Source: Streptomyces lydicus
GTDB lineage: Bacteria; Actinomycetota; Actinomycetes; Streptomycetales; Streptomycetaceae
DNA length: 64,000 nt
Direction: 5' to 3'
Assembly: GCF_004125265.1 (NCBI RefSeq)
Contig: NZ_RDTE01000003.1
Location: forward strand, 3,162,001 to 3,226,000
The position numbers were made by a program, and so were the translations under genes. The notes under the pieces are model-generated. The model was not told the DNA's origin. It searched no databases and saw only the letters and a program-made list of their open reading frames with translations. Shown one piece after another: positions 53,784-62,801 of this stretch; position 1 is the first letter of the stretch, and every line of letters starts with the position of its first letter.

Positions 53784-54638
53784 ATGACACAGAGCACCGT
53801 TGACCCGCTGCACACTCTCGCCCGCACGCACCTGCCCGCCGAGATCGCCGAGCGGTGGATCGGCCTGCTGCGGCCTGGCCTGCGCCTGGAGAAAGCCGCG
53901 GATCCCGGGACCGCCCCCGTCGTCGGCCGGCTCGGCGGCGTCCCGGAGCTGCCCGAGGGCGCGGAATGGCCCGTCTGGGAGGGCCACGGCCCGCTCGCCT
54001 TCATCGCCTCGCTCGACTGTGCCCTGCTCCCCTCGGCCGCCCTCGACATCGCCCTACCGACGGACGGCACACTGGCCTTCTTCTACTTCGACGGTCAGCT
54101 CGACGACGGCGACGCCTTGGTGGCGCCCGATGAACCGGACACCTGGGCGGGCGCACGCGTGCTGTACCTACCGGCTAACGTCCCCACGGCCGCACGCGCC
54201 ACGCCGGAAGGGATCCAGCCCTACCCCGAGGTGCCTTTGACAGCACGCGCGGAGGCAACCGCCCCGGACTCCTGGCACCCCGTGGTCCACCGGGAGTTCA
54301 CATCGCTGCCGGACGACCACCCGCTGTGGGGCGAAGACTTCCAGGAGGCCCTGTACGACCACTCCGAGGGCGCCGAACACCGCCTCGGCGGCCACGCGAA
54401 CCCCGTACAGGACGCGGTGGAGTCCGAGGTCGCCCACGGTGTCCTGCGCAATCTGCCGTGGGACGACCCCCGCATCAAGGAGGAGGTGTTCCGCTGGGTC
54501 CTGCTCGCCCAGATCGACACGGACGACGACGCCGACATGATGTGGGGCGACTGCGGTGCCCTCTACTGGCTCATACGCCCCGAGGACCTGGCCGCACGGC
54601 GCTTCGACCGCGCAATGTTCACCTGGCAGTGCGGCTGA
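53784..54638 (+). CDS. DUF1963 (YwqG-like) protein
   Basis: 284 residues. DUF1963 hallmarks: VVGRLGGVPELPEGAEWPVW, PLAFIASLDCALL, DGTLAFFYFDGQLDD and the end DADMMWGDCGALYWLI. Cytoplasmic, function unknown. The start at ATG 53784 gives MTQSTVDPLHTLA; ATG 53769 is also in frame and no ribosome site decides between them. Confidence 0.85.
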   Translation: MTQSTVDPLHTLARTHLPAEIAERWIGLLRPGLRLEKAADPGTAPVVGRLGGVPELPEGAEWPVWEGHGPLAFIASLDCALLPSAALDIALPTDGTLAFFYFDGQLDDGDALVAPDEPDTWAGARVLYLPANVPTAARATPEGIQPYPEVPLTARAEATAPDSWHPVVHREFTSLPDDHPLWGEDFQEALYDHSEGAEHRLGGHANPVQDAVESEVAHGVLRNLPWDDPRIKEEVFRWVLLAQIDTDDDADMMWGDCGALYWLIRPEDLAARRFDRAMFTWQCG

Positions 54639-54760
54639 CGGCCGACGGAACGGCTGCCACCGCGCCCACCGCCCGAGCCGGAATACCCCTCACCCCCCAG
54701 GCGTTACCACCCATGAAACGCCGTGTGCCGCTTCCCCGCCCAGCCCAGGAGCCTGATCCC

Positions 54761-55429
54761 ATGCTCTTCTCCCGCTTCAAGACCCACCTCCCCGCGCCTG
54801 ACGAAGCGCTCGAAGGGCGCCCCGAGCGGGCCTTCACCGTCCCCGACCGGCACACCGTCCTGGGCAACCCGCTGCTCGGCCCGTACCCGGAAGGCCTGGA
54901 GACCGCCGACTTCGGCCTGGGCTGCTTCTGGGGCGCCGAGCGGAAGTTCTGGCAGACCGAGGGCGTCTGGACCACCCTCGTCGGCTACCAGGGCGGCCAC
55001 ACCCCGAACCCCACCTACGAAGAGGTCTGCAGCGGCCACACCGGCCACACCGAGGCGGTCCGCGTCGTCTTCGACCCCAAGATCGTCTCGTACGGCACCC
55101 TGCTGAAGCTCTTCTGGGAGTCCCACGACCCCACTCAGGGCTTTCGCCAAGGCAACGACGTCGGCACCCAGTACCGCTCCGCCATCTACACCCACTCCCC
55201 CGCCCAGCAACAGGCCGCCGAAGCCTCCCGCGACGCCTACCGCACCGTCCTCCACAACTCCGGCCACGCCGACATCACCACCGAAATCCTCCCCGCCGAC
55301 GCCTCCCGCCCCTTCTACCCGGCAGAGGGATACCACCAGCAGTACTTGGACAAGAACCCGGCGGGATACTGCGGAATCGGCGGGACGGGCGTGAGCTGCC
55401 CGGTGGGCGTGGCGTCGGCCGGGGAATGA
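54761..55429 (+). CDS. msrA: Peptide methionine-S-sulfoxide reductase
   Basis: 222 residues. Catalytic Cys55 in GLGCFWGAERKFW; other motifs are GYQGGHTPNPTYEEVCSGHT and the resolving-Cys end GYCGIGGTGVSCPVG. Repairs oxidised methionine. ATG 54761 with AGGAG; an upstream in-frame ATG at 54713 would add 16 residues. 122 bp after the DUF1963 gene. Confidence 0.94.
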   Translation: MLFSRFKTHLPAPDEALEGRPERAFTVPDRHTVLGNPLLGPYPEGLETADFGLGCFWGAERKFWQTEGVWTTLVGYQGGHTPNPTYEEVCSGHTGHTEAVRVVFDPKIVSYGTLLKLFWESHDPTQGFRQGNDVGTQYRSAIYTHSPAQQQAAEASRDAYRTVLHNSGHADITTEILPADASRPFYPAEGYHQQYLDKNPAGYCGIGGTGVSCPVGVASAGE

Positions 55430-55572
55430 GTCTCGGTCGCGGTCTCGATCGCGAGCAGCTCTGCGTGCTGGGGCAGCGGTAGTGGCCCATAGGAACGTCC
55501 GTCGCTCATGACCTACGCGCTGCCTGCAGCGAGCGCTGGGGACGCTTCCGCTCCGGGTGAACGAGCAAGCTC

Positions 55573-55607
55573 GCGACCTCGCAGGTGGACGGACCGCTCG
55601 AGGTCGC
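55573..55607. terminator. Possible terminator between msrA and the SDR gene
   Basis: 9-bp inverted repeat GCGACCTCG / CGAGGTCGC with a 17-nt loop between convergent stops; weak compared with other hairpins in this window. Confidence 0.4.
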
Positions 55608-55685
55608 AAGCGACCAGAGACATCAGCCGTACCTTTCACACGGCGAAACTGGTCGTACTCGTCGAGCATTGGTCCGTTTCGGCGG

Positions 55686-56495
55686 TCACGCCCTGGCGGC
55701 GAGCGGGCGCCACGCGTTCCAGAGGTCGAGTCGCTGCTTGTAGGCGGCTTCGACGACGGGGTAGGGGTACGTACCGAGGAAGAGCCGCAGGGGTGGTTCG
55801 TCGGTGTCGGCCAGTTCGAGGATGATGTCGGCGGTGGCCTGCGGGTCCTGTGGTGCGCGGGCAGTTGCTCCGGCCCGGCGTGCCGCACGGACCGGCTCGT
55901 ACGCGGCGATGGGTTCGGTGTGCACCGCGGAGGAGCCGGACCAGTCGGTGCCGAAGGGGCCGGGTTCGACGATGGTGACGTGGATGCCGAGCGGGCCGAC
56001 CTCCTGGGCGAGCGCCTCGCTCATCCCCTCGAGCGCCCACTTGGAGGCGTTGTACAGCCCGAGGGTCGGGAAGGCCGCGAGCCCGCCGACGCTGGACACC
56101 TGCATGATGTGCCCGCTCCCCCGCGCACGCAGGAAGGGCAGGGCCGCCTGCGTCACCCACAGCGGGCCGAACAGGTTGGTGTCGAGCTGGGCGCGGGCCT
56201 GCTCCTCGGTGGTCTCCTCGACCATGCCGAAGAGGCCGTAGCCCGCGTTGTTGACGACCACATCGAGGTGGCCGAAGGTTTCGGCGGCCTGCTGTACGGC
56301 GTCAGTGACGGCGGCCCGGTCCGTGACGTCCGCAGGGAGCGGGAGAACGCGGCCCCCGTAGGCGTCGACGAGGGGTTTCAGGGATTCGGGGCGGCGTGCC
56401 GTGACAGCGACGCGGTCGCCACGGGAAAGGGCGGCTTCGGCCCAGATCCGGCCGAAGCCGCGGGATGCACCGGTGATGAACCATGTCTTTTCCAT
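55686..56495 (-). CDS. Short-chain dehydrogenase/reductase
   Basis: 269 residues. Cofactor motif TGASRGFG, NNAG, catalytic Ser in VSSVGG and Tyr-Lys in LYNASKWALEG. An NADP-type oxidoreductase of unknown substrate. Start ATG 56495. Divergent from a MmyB-like regulator with only 62 bp between, a layout seen often in Streptomyces and pointing to control by that regulator. Confidence 0.9.
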   Translation of the reverse strand: MEKTWFITGASRGFGRIWAEAALSRGDRVAVTARRPESLKPLVDAYGGRVLPLPADVTDRAAVTDAVQQAAETFGHLDVVVNNAGYGLFGMVEETTEEQARAQLDTNLFGPLWVTQAALPFLRARGSGHIMQVSSVGGLAAFPTLGLYNASKWALEGMSEALAQEVGPLGIHVTIVEPGPFGTDWSGSSAVHTEPIAAYEPVRAARRAGATARAPQDPQATADIILELADTDEPPLRLFLGTYPYPVVEAAYKQRLDLWNAWRPLAARA

Positions 56496-56557
56496 GCCTC
56501 GACACTGCGCCTTCCGCCGGACTGCAGCCAGCACCCCCGGAGGGTTACCCTTCGGCC

Positions 56558-57343
56558 ATGGCGGCCGACAATGCGCTGGGCGAGTTCGTCAAGGCCAGGC
56601 GGGGACGGGTTCCGCCCTCGCACGCGGACCTGCCCGCCTACGGGAGGCGCCGGGTCGCGGGGCTGCGCCGAAACGAGCTGGCGCAGCTGGCCGGTATCAG
56701 CGAGCCGTACCTGACCCGGCTGGAACAGGGCGTCGATCAGCATCCGTCACCGCAGGTACTGCGGGCGCTCGCGCGGGCGCTGGAACTGGACGCCGACGCC
56801 GCGGCGCACCTGTTCGCGCTGGCCGGCCCGGATCCCGTACGGCCTTCGGAGCCCGAAGTCACCCCGGACGTGCACCAGTTGCTCGACACCTGGGCAGGCA
56901 CTCCGGCGTACGTGCGCAACCGGCGATTCGACGTGCTGGCCGCGAACAAGTGGGCACGCGCGCTCGCCCCGATGTACGAGCCCGGGCACAACCTGGCCCG
57001 GGACATGTTCCTCGCCCCCGGGGCCCGTCGACTCTTCCCGGACTGGCCTGAGATCGCCGCCCAGACCGCCGCGGCCCTGCGCGCCGAAGCCGACCCACGC
57101 GACCCGCGGACCACGCGGCTGGTCGCCGAACTGCAGGCGGACGACGACTTCCGCGACCTGTGGGCGCGGCATGACGCACGCCCTTCCCGTGATGAGCTCA
57201 AACGATTCCTGCATCCGGTCGTCGGGGAGCTCGCCCTGCGGCGGCAGTCCCTCACCGTCGGAGGCGCCGAGCAGCAAGCGATCATCGTCTACCAGGCGGT
57301 GCCCGGAAGCCCCTCCGCGGACGCCCTCGCCAGGCTTCTCTGA
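56558..57343 (+). CDS. XRE-family regulator with MmyB-like ligand domain
   Basis: 261 residues. HTH at about residues 8-62 (GLRRNELAQLAGISEPYLTR) and then the MmyB-type PAS-like ligand domain (NRRFDVLAANKWARALAPMY, DDDFRDLWARHDARP). In MmyB-like proteins this domain binds fatty acid-like ligands. Start ATG 56558 with GGAGGG 13 bases upstream. Divergent from the SDR gene, its probable target. Confidence 0.9.
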   Translation: MAADNALGEFVKARRGRVPPSHADLPAYGRRRVAGLRRNELAQLAGISEPYLTRLEQGVDQHPSPQVLRALARALELDADAAAHLFALAGPDPVRPSEPEVTPDVHQLLDTWAGTPAYVRNRRFDVLAANKWARALAPMYEPGHNLARDMFLAPGARRLFPDWPEIAAQTAAALRAEADPRDPRTTRLVAELQADDDFRDLWARHDARPSRDELKRFLHPVVGELALRRQSLTVGGAEQQAIIVYQAVPGSPSADALARLL

Positions 57344-57461
57344 CACCCGGCGGAGGTTCCCTTTCCTCAGCAGGGCAAGCGAGCCCACGCACCGGCAGCA
57401 CTTCGGCAAGAAACCGATGGGGCACTGCGGGACCGGGGTGGGGCGGGCGCCCCGGGATCCC

Positions 57462-57531
57462 GGATCCCGGAGCCCGGAGCCCGGAGCCCGGAGCCCGGAG
57501 CCCGGAGCCCGGAGCCCGGAGTCCGGATCCC
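57462..57531. repeat. 7-bp tandem repeat (GGAGCCC) array
   Basis: Seven perfect GGAGCCC units (57469-57517), bordered by GGATCCC on the left and GGAGTCC, GGATCCC on the right: ten units in register. A strong candidate for slippage polymorphism. Confidence 0.92.
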
Positions 57532-57600
57532 CGTTGCGGCCTGCGCAAGTCGGGAGCACGGGAGGCTCGTTGACCGACCAGGGCGTGAACCTAGGCCAGG

Positions 57601-57627
57601 GCCTGGGCCTGGGCCTGGGCCTGGGCC
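57601..57627. repeat. 6-bp tandem repeat (GCCTGG)
   Basis: Four GCCTGG units plus GCC, 100 bp upstream of the glycosyltransferase start. Confidence 0.85.
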
Positions 57628-57694
57628 GCCGCTGAACTCGCGGATGCCGCGACCCGTAAGCCCAAAATCCCGTACTCCGTAATCCGTAAATCCG

Positions 57695-57724
57695 TTGAAC
57701 GATACGGCACGTCTCGTCTAGCTT
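57695..57724 (+). promoter_or_regulatory. Vegetative promoter, probably giving a leaderless glycosyltransferase mRNA
   Basis: -35 TTGAAC (57695-57700), 18-bp spacer, -10 TAGCTT (57719-57724). The expected start of transcription, about 7 bases after the -10, falls on the ATG at 57731; no ribosome site is present. Confidence 0.6.
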
Positions 57725-57730
57725 GTGGGC

Positions 57731-58945
57731 ATGACGAATCCGGACTGCCGGGGACGGGCGCATATCGCCATGTTCTCCATCGCTGCGCATGGGCATGTGA
57801 ATCCGAGTCTTGAAGTGATGCGGGAGCTTGTGGCGCGTGGGCATCGCGTCACGTATGCGATCCCGCGTCTGCTTGAGGAGAAGGTCGCCGAGACCGGTGC
57901 GGAGCCGGTGTTGTACCGGACGACGCTGCCGTCGCCCGATGACGACCCGTCGGCGTGGGGGACCACGCTCCTCGACAACGTCGAGCCCTTCCTGGACGAC
58001 GCGATCCAGGTGTTGCCGCAGCTCATCGAGGCTTACGACGGGGATGAGCCGGATCTGGTGCTGCACGACATCACCGCGTACCCGGCGCGAGTTCTCGCTC
58101 ACCGCTGGGGTGTGCCGGCGATCTCCCTCTCGCCGAACCTCGTCGCATGGGAGGGGTACGAGGAGGAGGTCGCCGAGCCGATGTGGGCGGAGGCCAAGGC
58201 GACCGAGCGCGGCAGGGCGTACTACGAGAAGTTCACCGACTGGCTTGCCGGGAACGGGATCACTCAGCACCCCGACCCGTTCCTCGGGCGCCCCGCCCGC
58301 TCGATCGTGCTCATTCCGAGGGCACTGCAGCCGAACGCCGACCGGGTCGACGAGACGGTGCACTCCTTCGTCGGCGCCTGCCAGGGCGACCGGGCCGCAC
58401 AGGGCGACTGGGAGCGGCCCGCGGACGCCGAGCGGGTGCTGCTGGTCTCGCTCGGCTCGTCGTTCACCAAGCAGCCCGGGTTCTACGGGGAGTGCATCAA
58501 GGCGTTCGGCGACCTGCCGGGCTGGCATGTCGTGCTCCAGGTGGGCAAGCACGTCACCGCCGACGACCTCGGGGAGATCCCCGGGAATGTGGAAGTGCGC
58601 GACTGGGTGCCGCAGTTGGCGATTCTGAAGAAGGCGGATGCCTTCATCACGCACGCCGGGGCGGGTGGCAGCCAGGAGGGGCTGGCCACCGCGACACCCA
58701 TGGTGGCCGTCCCGCAGGCCGTCGACCAGTTCGGCAATGCGGACGTGCTCCAGGGGCTCGGTGTCGCCCGGCACGTTCCGATGGAGGAGGCGGACGCCGC
58801 CACCCTCCGCGCGGCGGTGCTCGCGCTCGTCGACGACCCGGAGGTGCGGCGCCGTCTCGCGGCCATCCAGCGGGAGATGGACGCGGAGGGCGGCACCCGG
58901 CGCGCGGCCGATCTGATCGAGGCGGAGCTGCCCGGCGGGGCGTAG
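57731..58945 (+). CDS. Macrolide-type glycosyltransferase (OleD/MGT, GT1 family)
   Basis: 404 residues, GT-B fold. N-terminal acceptor domain begins FSIAAHGHVNPSLEVMRELV; the C-terminal donor motif reads VRDWVPQLAILKKADAFITH followed by AGAGGSQEGL and VPQAVDQFGNAD. OleD and MGT inactivate macrolides with UDP-glucose; no macrolide biosynthetic genes are in the window, so it is more likely a resistance or broad detoxification enzyme. ATG 57731, probably leaderless. Confidence 0.9.
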   Translation: MTNPDCRGRAHIAMFSIAAHGHVNPSLEVMRELVARGHRVTYAIPRLLEEKVAETGAEPVLYRTTLPSPDDDPSAWGTTLLDNVEPFLDDAIQVLPQLIEAYDGDEPDLVLHDITAYPARVLAHRWGVPAISLSPNLVAWEGYEEEVAEPMWAEAKATERGRAYYEKFTDWLAGNGITQHPDPFLGRPARSIVLIPRALQPNADRVDETVHSFVGACQGDRAAQGDWERPADAERVLLVSLGSSFTKQPGFYGECIKAFGDLPGWHVVLQVGKHVTADDLGEIPGNVEVRDWVPQLAILKKADAFITHAGAGGSQEGLATATPMVAVPQAVDQFGNADVLQGLGVARHVPMEEADAATLRAAVLALVDDPEVRRRLAAIQREMDAEGGTRRAADLIEAELPGGA

Positions 58946-59286
58946 CCATGCGTCCGGACGGAGTCGTCCGGCGGCGGCTGATGCCCGTCGGAGAGCTTCA
59001 GCCGGGAGGAGCAGGAGATCTGCGGGGGCTTTGGGCGCTGCCGGGCCCCGGCCCATTGCCCGGAGAGACTCGCCGAGGAATGCAGCGTTGTCGGCGTCCC
59101 GTCCGGCATATCACGTACGTTTCCCCGTGGTGCTTTTCCTCGGCCAATGGTGCTCTTTCCCGGTCGACGCTGGTTTCGGTTTTCTCCCCGGGCCGCGTTG
59201 ACTGCCTGGGGCACTACGTGAATACCACCGGATTCCCTGGCCGGAATTTCCGCTGATGGCCTGTGCGGCATGACGACGGAGTGCGA
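58946..59286 (+). other. 341-bp gap after the glycosyltransferase
   Basis: No gene and no clear hairpin terminator. The right half (59110-59260) is less GC-rich and may contain the promoter of the hydrolase gene. Confidence 0.45.
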
Positions 59287-60327
59287 ATGAGTCGATCTGG
59301 CATGGTCCGCCGCGGTGTTCGTGGCGTGCGGAGGGCGATTCGCGGGTGGGTCGGCGTGCTGGTCGTGCCGGTGGTGGCCGTTGCGGCCTGCAGTGGCCCG
59401 CCCAGGAGTGATGTGCGGTCGGCCAGGGCGACGCCGGACGACCCGACGGCTTTTGGGCGGTTGGTCGAGATCGGTCACGGGCGCAAGATGTATCTGGAGT
59501 GCCGGGGCAGCGGGTCTCCGACGGTTTTTCTTGTTCCGGGGCTGATCGCCGGGGCGGATACCTGGAGTTATGTGACCGGTTCCGGCGGCAAGATGAAGGC
59601 GAGCAGTTCTGCGGTATATCCCGGGGTGGGAAGGTTCACCAGGGTCTGTTCCTACGATCGGCCGGGAACGGCGCGGGAGGGCGGGACGCTCACCACGTCG
59701 TCGGAGGTCGCGCAGCCCACGACGGCACGCGGTGACGCCGCGGATCTGCACGCGTTGCTGAAAGCGGCGAAGGTGCCCGGCCCTTATGTGCTCGCGGGAT
59801 GGTCGGCGGGCGGGCCCATCGCCAGGATCTACGCCGGTGAATATCCGCATGACGTGGCCGGGCTCGTTCTCGTGGACGCCGAGTCGGAATTCCTGCAATC
59901 ACGGCTCACACCGGAGCAGTTCGCCGTATTTCTGGCGACGATCCGTAATGACGACAAGAAGCGCATCGCCCAGTGGAAGGACGTCGAACGACAGAATCCG
60001 GCGACTGTCTTCGAGCAGGTGCGTGCCGCTCCGCCGGTGCCGAGGGTTCCGGTGGTGGTGCTGACCGGGGACGAATTCGACGCCGATGCGTTCAGGACCC
60101 GGTTGCCGGCTGACGCCCCGAAGGATTTCCCTCAGGTCTTCTGGCGGGCTCAACTCGCCTCGCAGCGGGACCTTGCGCGGCAGTTCCCCGGTGCGCGGCA
60201 CGTCACCAGGACGCGGAGTGATCACAACATCCACAACAATCAGCCGCAGCTGGTGATCGATGCGGTTCGCGGTGTGGTCGACGAGGCTCGTCGCCGGGCG
60301 GAGGGTACGCCTTCGTCTTCGCCCTAG
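59287..60327 (+). CDS. Alpha/beta hydrolase lipoprotein
   Basis: 346 residues. Lipobox signal peptide: WVGVLVVPVVAVAAC, Cys then SGPP. Alpha/beta hydrolase motifs: LVPGLIAGADTWSY (oxyanion region), nucleophile elbow VLAGWSAGGPIARIYAG, VVVLTGDEFDADAF and the late His in TRSDHNIHNNQP. It is probably anchored outside the membrane; the substrate is unknown. ATG 59287 behind GGAG. Base use is slightly less GC-rich than neighbours. Confidence 0.87.
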   Translation: MSRSGMVRRGVRGVRRAIRGWVGVLVVPVVAVAACSGPPRSDVRSARATPDDPTAFGRLVEIGHGRKMYLECRGSGSPTVFLVPGLIAGADTWSYVTGSGGKMKASSSAVYPGVGRFTRVCSYDRPGTAREGGTLTTSSEVAQPTTARGDAADLHALLKAAKVPGPYVLAGWSAGGPIARIYAGEYPHDVAGLVLVDAESEFLQSRLTPEQFAVFLATIRNDDKKRIAQWKDVERQNPATVFEQVRAAPPVPRVPVVVLTGDEFDADAFRTRLPADAPKDFPQVFWRAQLASQRDLARQFPGARHVTRTRSDHNIHNNQPQLVIDAVRGVVDEARRRAEGTPSSSP

Positions 60328-60387
60328 CCCGCGGGACGGGGACGGGGACGGGTTCCCGCGGCTTCCTCAGCGCCTGGAGTCGCATGT

Positions 60388-60435
60388 CATGCCGCTCCGC
60401 CGTCCGCGGCGAGCCCCGGACGGCGGAGCGGCATG
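60388..60435. terminator. Bidirectional terminator between hydrolase and sulfatase
   Basis: Perfect 19-bp inverted repeat CATGCCGCTCCGCCGTCCG / CGGACGGCGGAGCGGCATG, loop 10 nt, between convergent stops at 60327 and 60467. Confidence 0.9.
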
Positions 60436-60466
60436 CCGTGACCGAGCGCGTGTGAGCGCGCGGCGG

Positions 60467-62497
60467 CTACCGGGGTGCCCCCGGCCCGGGGTGTGAGCCG
60501 TAGGCCTTCAGGAAGCGGTTGCGGAAGGTGTCCATCCGCCAGACCGGGGCTTTGTGGCCGGGGTTGAGGCTGGGTGTCCAGTGCCAGTCGGAGATGCGCT
60601 TCAGGACGTCGGGGTCGTGGGCGACGATCGCGACCGGGACGTCTCTGCTGGCGTGGTCGCCGGAGACCTTGGCGACGGGCTGGTGGTCGCCGAGGAAGAC
60701 CAGCACGGTGTTCTTGTTGCCGTACTTCTCGACGTACGAGATGAGGCTGTTCAGGGAGTACTGGATGGACTTGCCGTACTCGGTGCGCACCTTGTCGGTC
60801 TGCTGCCAGACGTCGACGGGGTTCTTGCCGGCCTTCTCGATGGAGCGGTAGACGGAGCCGTCGCCGACCTTGTTCCAGGGGAGCGTCCTGGGGAGCGGCG
60901 CCCAGGGGTTGTGGCTGGAGGTCAGGATGATCTCGGACATCAGGGGCTTGTCGTGCGGCCGGCCGTGCTCCAGGCGCTGGAAGGCCGAGAGGCTGTACTG
61001 GTCGGGCATGGTCGACCAGCTGAACTTGGGGCCCTTGTAGCCGAGTTCCCGGGAGTCGTAGACGTGGTCGAGGCCGTAGAACTTGGCCTCCGGCCAGCTC
61101 TTGGTGACGCCCGGCATGATGCCGACGGTGCGCCAAGCGCCGGTGCGCTTGAAGGCGCTGGTGAGGGTCAGGTGATCGCCCGCGGTGACGGTGCGGTAGC
61201 GCTGCTGGTTGTCGATCCACAGGCCGGACAGGAAGGTGGAGTGGCCCAGCCAGCTGCTGCCGCCGTACGTCGCCGAGGTGAGCCAGCCGCTGCGGGCCGA
61301 GTAGCCGGCCGCCCGCAGCCGTTCGGTCCCCTTGGCGAGCGTGGCGTCGACGCCCGGGGCCATCAGCCTGTCCTGGACCGCGCTGCGTCCGTAGCTCTCG
61401 ATGAAGGTGAAGATGACGTCCTTGCCGCGCAGCGCGGTCAGCAGCTGGTTTCCCGGTGTGTGGTGATAGGGGTCGCTCGCGGCTTCCTTGGCGAATGCCC
61501 GCTCGTCCTTCAGGGTCGCGCTCACGCCGTCCATGCGGGCCTGGACGAGGTCGGAGGTGCTGCGGGAGGCGAGGGGCGCGCCGGCGATCTGCAGGCCGAG
61601 GGCCGCGGAGAGGACCCAGGCGGTACCGAGGACGAGGGTGGTGCCGGCCGCCCTGGTGGCGTGCCGGGCCATGAGGTCGCTGAGCCGGACGACCGCCAGT
61701 GCGGGGAGGACGAGCAGGGCGAGGACGAGCAGTGCGGCCGCGATCTCGACTCCGATCGTGCCGGTCCGGCCGATGGAGTCCTGGAGGAAGGAGGCGCCGT
61801 CGCCGAGCAGGACCCAGTCGAACACCACGTTGAACCCCCGGCCCAGCACCTCGATGAAGCCGATGTCGAGGAGGTCCAGGAGGGTCAGCAGGCCGAGCAC
61901 GACCCCCGCGAGCACCGCGGCCGGCCGCCGTGCCTTCCGTGGCAGGAGGAGCAGCAGGGCGGCGCCGGCTATCCCCTCTACCGGTATGCGGAGGAATTCG
62001 GTGGGGGTGAGGCGGTTGGGGTCGTTCGGCAGCAGGAGGGTGGCGAGCACCAGCGCGGCGGCCAGGGCGGTGGTGGTCCATGCCGCTGTCCGCGCCACGG
62101 CCGGGTGGCGGGCGCGCCAGCCGCGGTCCGGGGGGAGAGCGGCGCGGGTTGTGGGCTCCTTCGGGGTGGCGTCGCGGGCCGTGGAATCGCCCGGGGTGGC
62201 GTCGCGGGCCGTGGGCTCGTCAGCGGCGGCGTCGCGGTCCGTGGGCTCGTCCGGGGTGGCGTCGCGGTCCGTGGGCTTGTCAGCGGCGGCCTTCTGTTCC
62301 GGGGCGGCCCTTTGTTCCGGGGCGGCCTTCTGCTCCGCTGCTGTGGCCTCGATATCCGGCGTGGCCACGGCAGCCGGCGCCTGTTCCGGGGGGCCGTCGG
62401 AGCCGTCGGGGCCGTCGGGGCCGTCTTGGGACAGGTCCCCGGTCGGGGGCGCCTGCTTTTCCTGCGGCGGCTGGTCAGAGCGCGTGAAGTGCGGCAA
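60467..62497 (-). CDS. Membrane sulfatase-family protein (LtaS/YejM-like)
   Basis: 676 residues, TTG start at 62497 behind AAGGAC. A low-complexity N terminus contains four 10-residue repeats (TDRDATPDEP type, residues 76-115). Five hydrophobic segments follow (residues about 135-310), then an extracellular alkaline-phosphatase-superfamily domain: FTFIESYGRSAV (nucleophile region), GHSTFLSGLW, LTSSHNPW and VFLGDHQPVAKV (metal ligands). Related proteins transfer glycerol phosphate or phosphoethanolamine to envelope polymers. Exact reaction unknown. Confidence 0.87.
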   Translation of the reverse strand: MPHFTRSDQPPQEKQAPPTGDLSQDGPDGPDGSDGPPEQAPAAVATPDIEATAAEQKAAPEQRAAPEQKAAADKPTDRDATPDEPTDRDAAADEPTARDATPGDSTARDATPKEPTTRAALPPDRGWRARHPAVARTAAWTTTALAAALVLATLLLPNDPNRLTPTEFLRIPVEGIAGAALLLLLPRKARRPAAVLAGVVLGLLTLLDLLDIGFIEVLGRGFNVVFDWVLLGDGASFLQDSIGRTGTIGVEIAAALLVLALLVLPALAVVRLSDLMARHATRAAGTTLVLGTAWVLSAALGLQIAGAPLASRSTSDLVQARMDGVSATLKDERAFAKEAASDPYHHTPGNQLLTALRGKDVIFTFIESYGRSAVQDRLMAPGVDATLAKGTERLRAAGYSARSGWLTSATYGGSSWLGHSTFLSGLWIDNQQRYRTVTAGDHLTLTSAFKRTGAWRTVGIMPGVTKSWPEAKFYGLDHVYDSRELGYKGPKFSWSTMPDQYSLSAFQRLEHGRPHDKPLMSEIILTSSHNPWAPLPRTLPWNKVGDGSVYRSIEKAGKNPVDVWQQTDKVRTEYGKSIQYSLNSLISYVEKYGNKNTVLVFLGDHQPVAKVSGDHASRDVPVAIVAHDPDVLKRISDWHWTPSLNPGHKAPVWRMDTFRNRFLKAYGSHPGPGAPR
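62153..62272. repeat. 30-bp in-frame repeat in the sulfatase 5' end
   Basis: Four consecutive 30-bp units encoding residues 76-115 (10-residue units TxRDAxPxEP). Unit length is a multiple of three, so the frame is kept. Confidence 0.85.
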
Positions 62498-62801
62498 CCC
62501 GAAGGTCCTTCCGTGCGAGGCCCGGTGGTGGCGCGGCGGACCGGACTCGGGAGGTCGGCGCCGTCGCTATCTGTACGGGCGACCGGAGGCGTGCGTTCAA
62601 TCGGGCGGCCATACAGCGCAGGAGGACTCGGGGAGGGGAGGGGAGGGGAAGGGAAGGAGGGCCGGGCCGCCCCCCGATCGGCCCGGTCCTTCCCTCTCCC
62701 CCTCCCTCGCGGCGCCGGTCCGTGGGGCCGGTCCGTGGCATCGGTCCGTGGCGCCGGTCCGTGGCGTCGGCTGGTGGCCTCGGCCGGTGGACGGTGAGCC
62801 G
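62498..62801 (-). other. 304-bp gap with a 13-bp repeat and purine-rich tract
   Basis: Between the membrane protein stop and the sulfatase start. It holds a GGGGA/GGGAA purine run (62631-62670) and the 13-bp repeat at 62714-62791. No gene. Confidence 0.6.
62714..62791. repeat. Six-unit 13-bp tandem repeat behind the membrane protein gene
   Basis: GCCGGTCCGTGGG, GCCGGTCCGTGGC, ATCGGTCCGTGGC, GCCGGTCCGTGGC, GTCGGCTGGTGGC, CTCGGCCGGTGGA: exactly 13 bp each, ending 10 bp before the stop codon at 62802. Confidence 0.9.

Larger units (their letters stand above)
57344..57730. other. 387-bp repeat-rich gap before the glycosyltransferase
   Basis: Holds the heptamer array at 57462-57531, a GCCTGG hexamer run (57601-57627) and, at its right end, the glycosyltransferase promoter. 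No gene. Confidence 0.65.

Noticed and set aside
57453..57540. Minus-strand frame reading APGSGLR repeats
   Set aside because: It is only the translation of the GGAGCCC microsatellite, with no start or domain.
57731..60327. Glycosyltransferase plus hydrolase considered as part of a macrolide cluster
   Set aside because: No polyketide synthase, sugar biosynthesis or ribosome methylase gene is present; an isolated detoxification gene is simpler.
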